Source: an uncultured Eubacteriales bacterium (GTDB taxonomy: Bacteria; Bacillota; Clostridia; Oscillospirales; Oscillospiraceae). Taken from it: a stretch of 7,933 bases of DNA. Location of the stretch: positions 1-7,933 of the forward strand of contig UQUO01000073.1 of assembly GCA_900544295.1 (NCBI GenBank), read 5' to 3'. This document shows positions 7,520 to 7,933 of this stretch, piece by piece. Both the position numbers and the translations under genes were made by a program. The notes beneath the pieces were generated by a model. It did no database searches, was not told where the DNA came from, and worked only from the letters and a program-made list of their open reading frames with translations. Positions within the stretch are counted from its first letter, which is position 1, and each line of letters opens with the position of its first letter.

Positions 7520-7558
7520 AACGAATTTTTACGTTTTCGCGTTTTGTTCGCCGCGCCA

Positions 7559-7600
7559 GCCCCGTAGGGGACGGCGTCCTCGACGTCCCGCCGTCACGGT
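7559..7600 (+). repeat. Palindromic element copy C; 42-bp direct repeat, first copy
   Basis: It is identical over 42 bases to 7679-7720, exactly 120 bases downstream. After GTAGGGG the stem GGGACG (7568-7573) pairs with CGTCCC (7584-7589) around a 10-base loop. A small CCG-TCA-CGG dyad ends the unit. Confidence 0.9.
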
Positions 7601-7614
7601 CACCGCCGACCCCC

Positions 7615-7643
7615 TGTAGGGGCGGGGTCCCACCCCCGCCCGG
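7615..7643 (+). repeat. Palindromic element copy D
   Basis: TGTAGGGG is followed by stem GGGCGGGG (7620-7627) pairing with CCCCGCCC (7634-7641). The 29 bases exactly match copy B in reverse complement. The following GGCGTCGGATGA recurs at 7759-7770. Confidence 0.85.
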
Positions 7644-7678
7644 CGTCGGATGACTGCGGGCGTCATTGCGCCGCACCC

Positions 7679-7720
7679 GCCCCGTAGGGGACGGCGTCCT
7701 CGACGTCCCGCCGTCACGGT
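7679..7720 (+). repeat. Palindromic element copy E; 42-bp direct repeat, second copy
   Basis: Identical to 7559-7600. Identity stops sharply at both ends (A/C before, C/T after), which suggests a recent duplication or homogenisation of a defined unit. Confidence 0.9.
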
Positions 7721-7814
7721 TTTTGCCAGCCCCACCGCGTTCCGCCCGCCCCGGCCCGGGCGTCGGATGATCTCGCAGTATACCACGCGGCACGCGGTCC
7801 GTTTCCCACCCGCC

Positions 7815-7840
7815 GTAGGGGTCGGCGTCCTCGACGACCC
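7815..7840 (+). repeat. Palindromic element copy F
   Basis: GTAGGGG followed by stem GGGTCG (7819-7824) with CGACCC (7835-7840) and a 10-base loop that matches copies C and E. The stem differs from C/E by a compensatory A-T to T-A change. Confidence 0.8.
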
Positions 7841-7882
7841 TTTCCTTCGTCCACCGCCAGCCCCACGGCGGCGCGCAGGGGC

Positions 7883-7906
7883 TGCGGGCGGCTTAGGCCG
7901 CCCGCA
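7883..7906. repeat. 10-bp hairpin at the right edge
   Basis: TGCGGGCGGC (7883-7892) pairs with GCCGCCCGCA (7897-7906) around TTAG. It sits beside the right inverted repeat just as a similar stem sits beside the left one, so both edges have the same two-hairpin layout in mirror image. Confidence 0.75.
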
Positions 7907-7933
7907 AAGGGGGAACCCCCGGCGAGGGTTCCC
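7896..7933 (-). repeat. Right copy of 38-bp inverted repeat (cut by window end)
   Basis: Exact reverse complement of 7330-7367. The sequence stops at the last base of the window while still matching, so the true end of the repeat is unknown. It may mark the 3' tail of a gene converging from the right. Confidence 0.9.

Larger units (their letters stand above)
7211..7933. other. Non-coding repeat-rich region
   Basis: No credible gene is found in these 723 bases. Open frames here read through the repeats and give repeated Arg/Gly/Pro-rich peptides with no family likeness. The contents are, in order: the hairpin tail, an unstructured stretch with GATCGCCAATAAAGCGC (7298-7314), a 13-bp hairpin, six copies of a palindromic element in both orientations, and an inverted copy of the 13-bp hairpin module at the right edge. 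Short direct repeats link the copies, for example GCCAGCCCC at 7555, 7725 and 7856, and GGCGTCGGATGA at 7642 and 7759. No tRNA, rRNA or transposase is visible. Confidence 0.8.

Noticed and set aside
7218..7619. Possible small plus-strand gene after the last stop codon
   Set aside because: It runs through the hairpins and repeats, has no ribosome site, and its Arg/Gly/Pro-rich product mirrors the repeat DNA.
7515..7793. Minus-strand small protein with repeated RRGRRPLRG-type peptide
   Set aside because: The peptide repeats come only from the direct DNA repeats (42-bp copies); two different frames give equally repetitive products, so coding is unlikely.
7424..7840. CRISPR array
   Set aside because: The repeats are unevenly spaced, occur in both orientations and belong to three stem variants; there are no regular unique spacers and no cas genes.
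7330..7933. Insertion sequence
   Set aside because: Inverted ends are present but there is no transposase frame between them; at most it could be a non-autonomous element.

Overview
The window is a GC-rich bacterial segment holding four tightly packed plus-strand genes (174-7210), followed by about 720 bases of non-coding DNA full of palindromic repeats. The single-chain pyruvate carboxylase, the HemZ-type radical SAM protein, the P-loop uridine-kinase-like protein and the HI0933/BaiN-type flavoprotein together suggest a high-GC anaerobic member of the Clostridia (Bacillota), plausibly an Oscillospiraceae- or Christensenellales-like gut lineage. This placement is inferred from gene content and repeat style; no rRNA or other marker gene is present.

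Region 1-173 is the leader of the first gene. It carries an 18-bp hairpin (13-54), a four-run C-tract that gives a G-quadruplex motif on the minus strand (103-123), an A-rich stretch, and a clear ribosome binding site (162-167) ahead of ATG 174.

Region 174-7210 looks like one transcription unit. pyc (174-3602) overlaps hemZ (3599-5074) by ATGA. hemZ overlaps the kinase gene (start taken at 5058, GTG 5049 also possible). The kinase gene overlaps the flavoprotein gene (5990-7210) by GTGA. These overlaps imply translational coupling. The functions look unrelated at first sight: anaplerotic oxaloacetate synthesis, a coproporphyrinogen-type radical SAM enzyme, nucleoside phosphorylation and a flavin oxidoreductase. 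The unit is therefore more a housekeeping/metabolic cluster than a single pathway. All four genes prefer ATA over ATT for isoleucine despite high GC, so they share one codon style and show no sign of recent transfer.

Region 7211-7933 has no credible gene. Just after the last stop codon there are several consecutive hairpins (terminator-like tail). Then comes a cluster of six copies of a short palindromic element in both orientations, with a 6-bp stem and 10-nt loop whose stem bases change in a compensatory way between copies. A 38-bp exact inverted repeat, itself containing a hairpin, brackets this cluster (7330-7367 and 7896-7933), and the right copy runs off the window. The simplest reading is a REP-like repeat island between two genes, possibly convergent. 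It is the most unusual part of the window.
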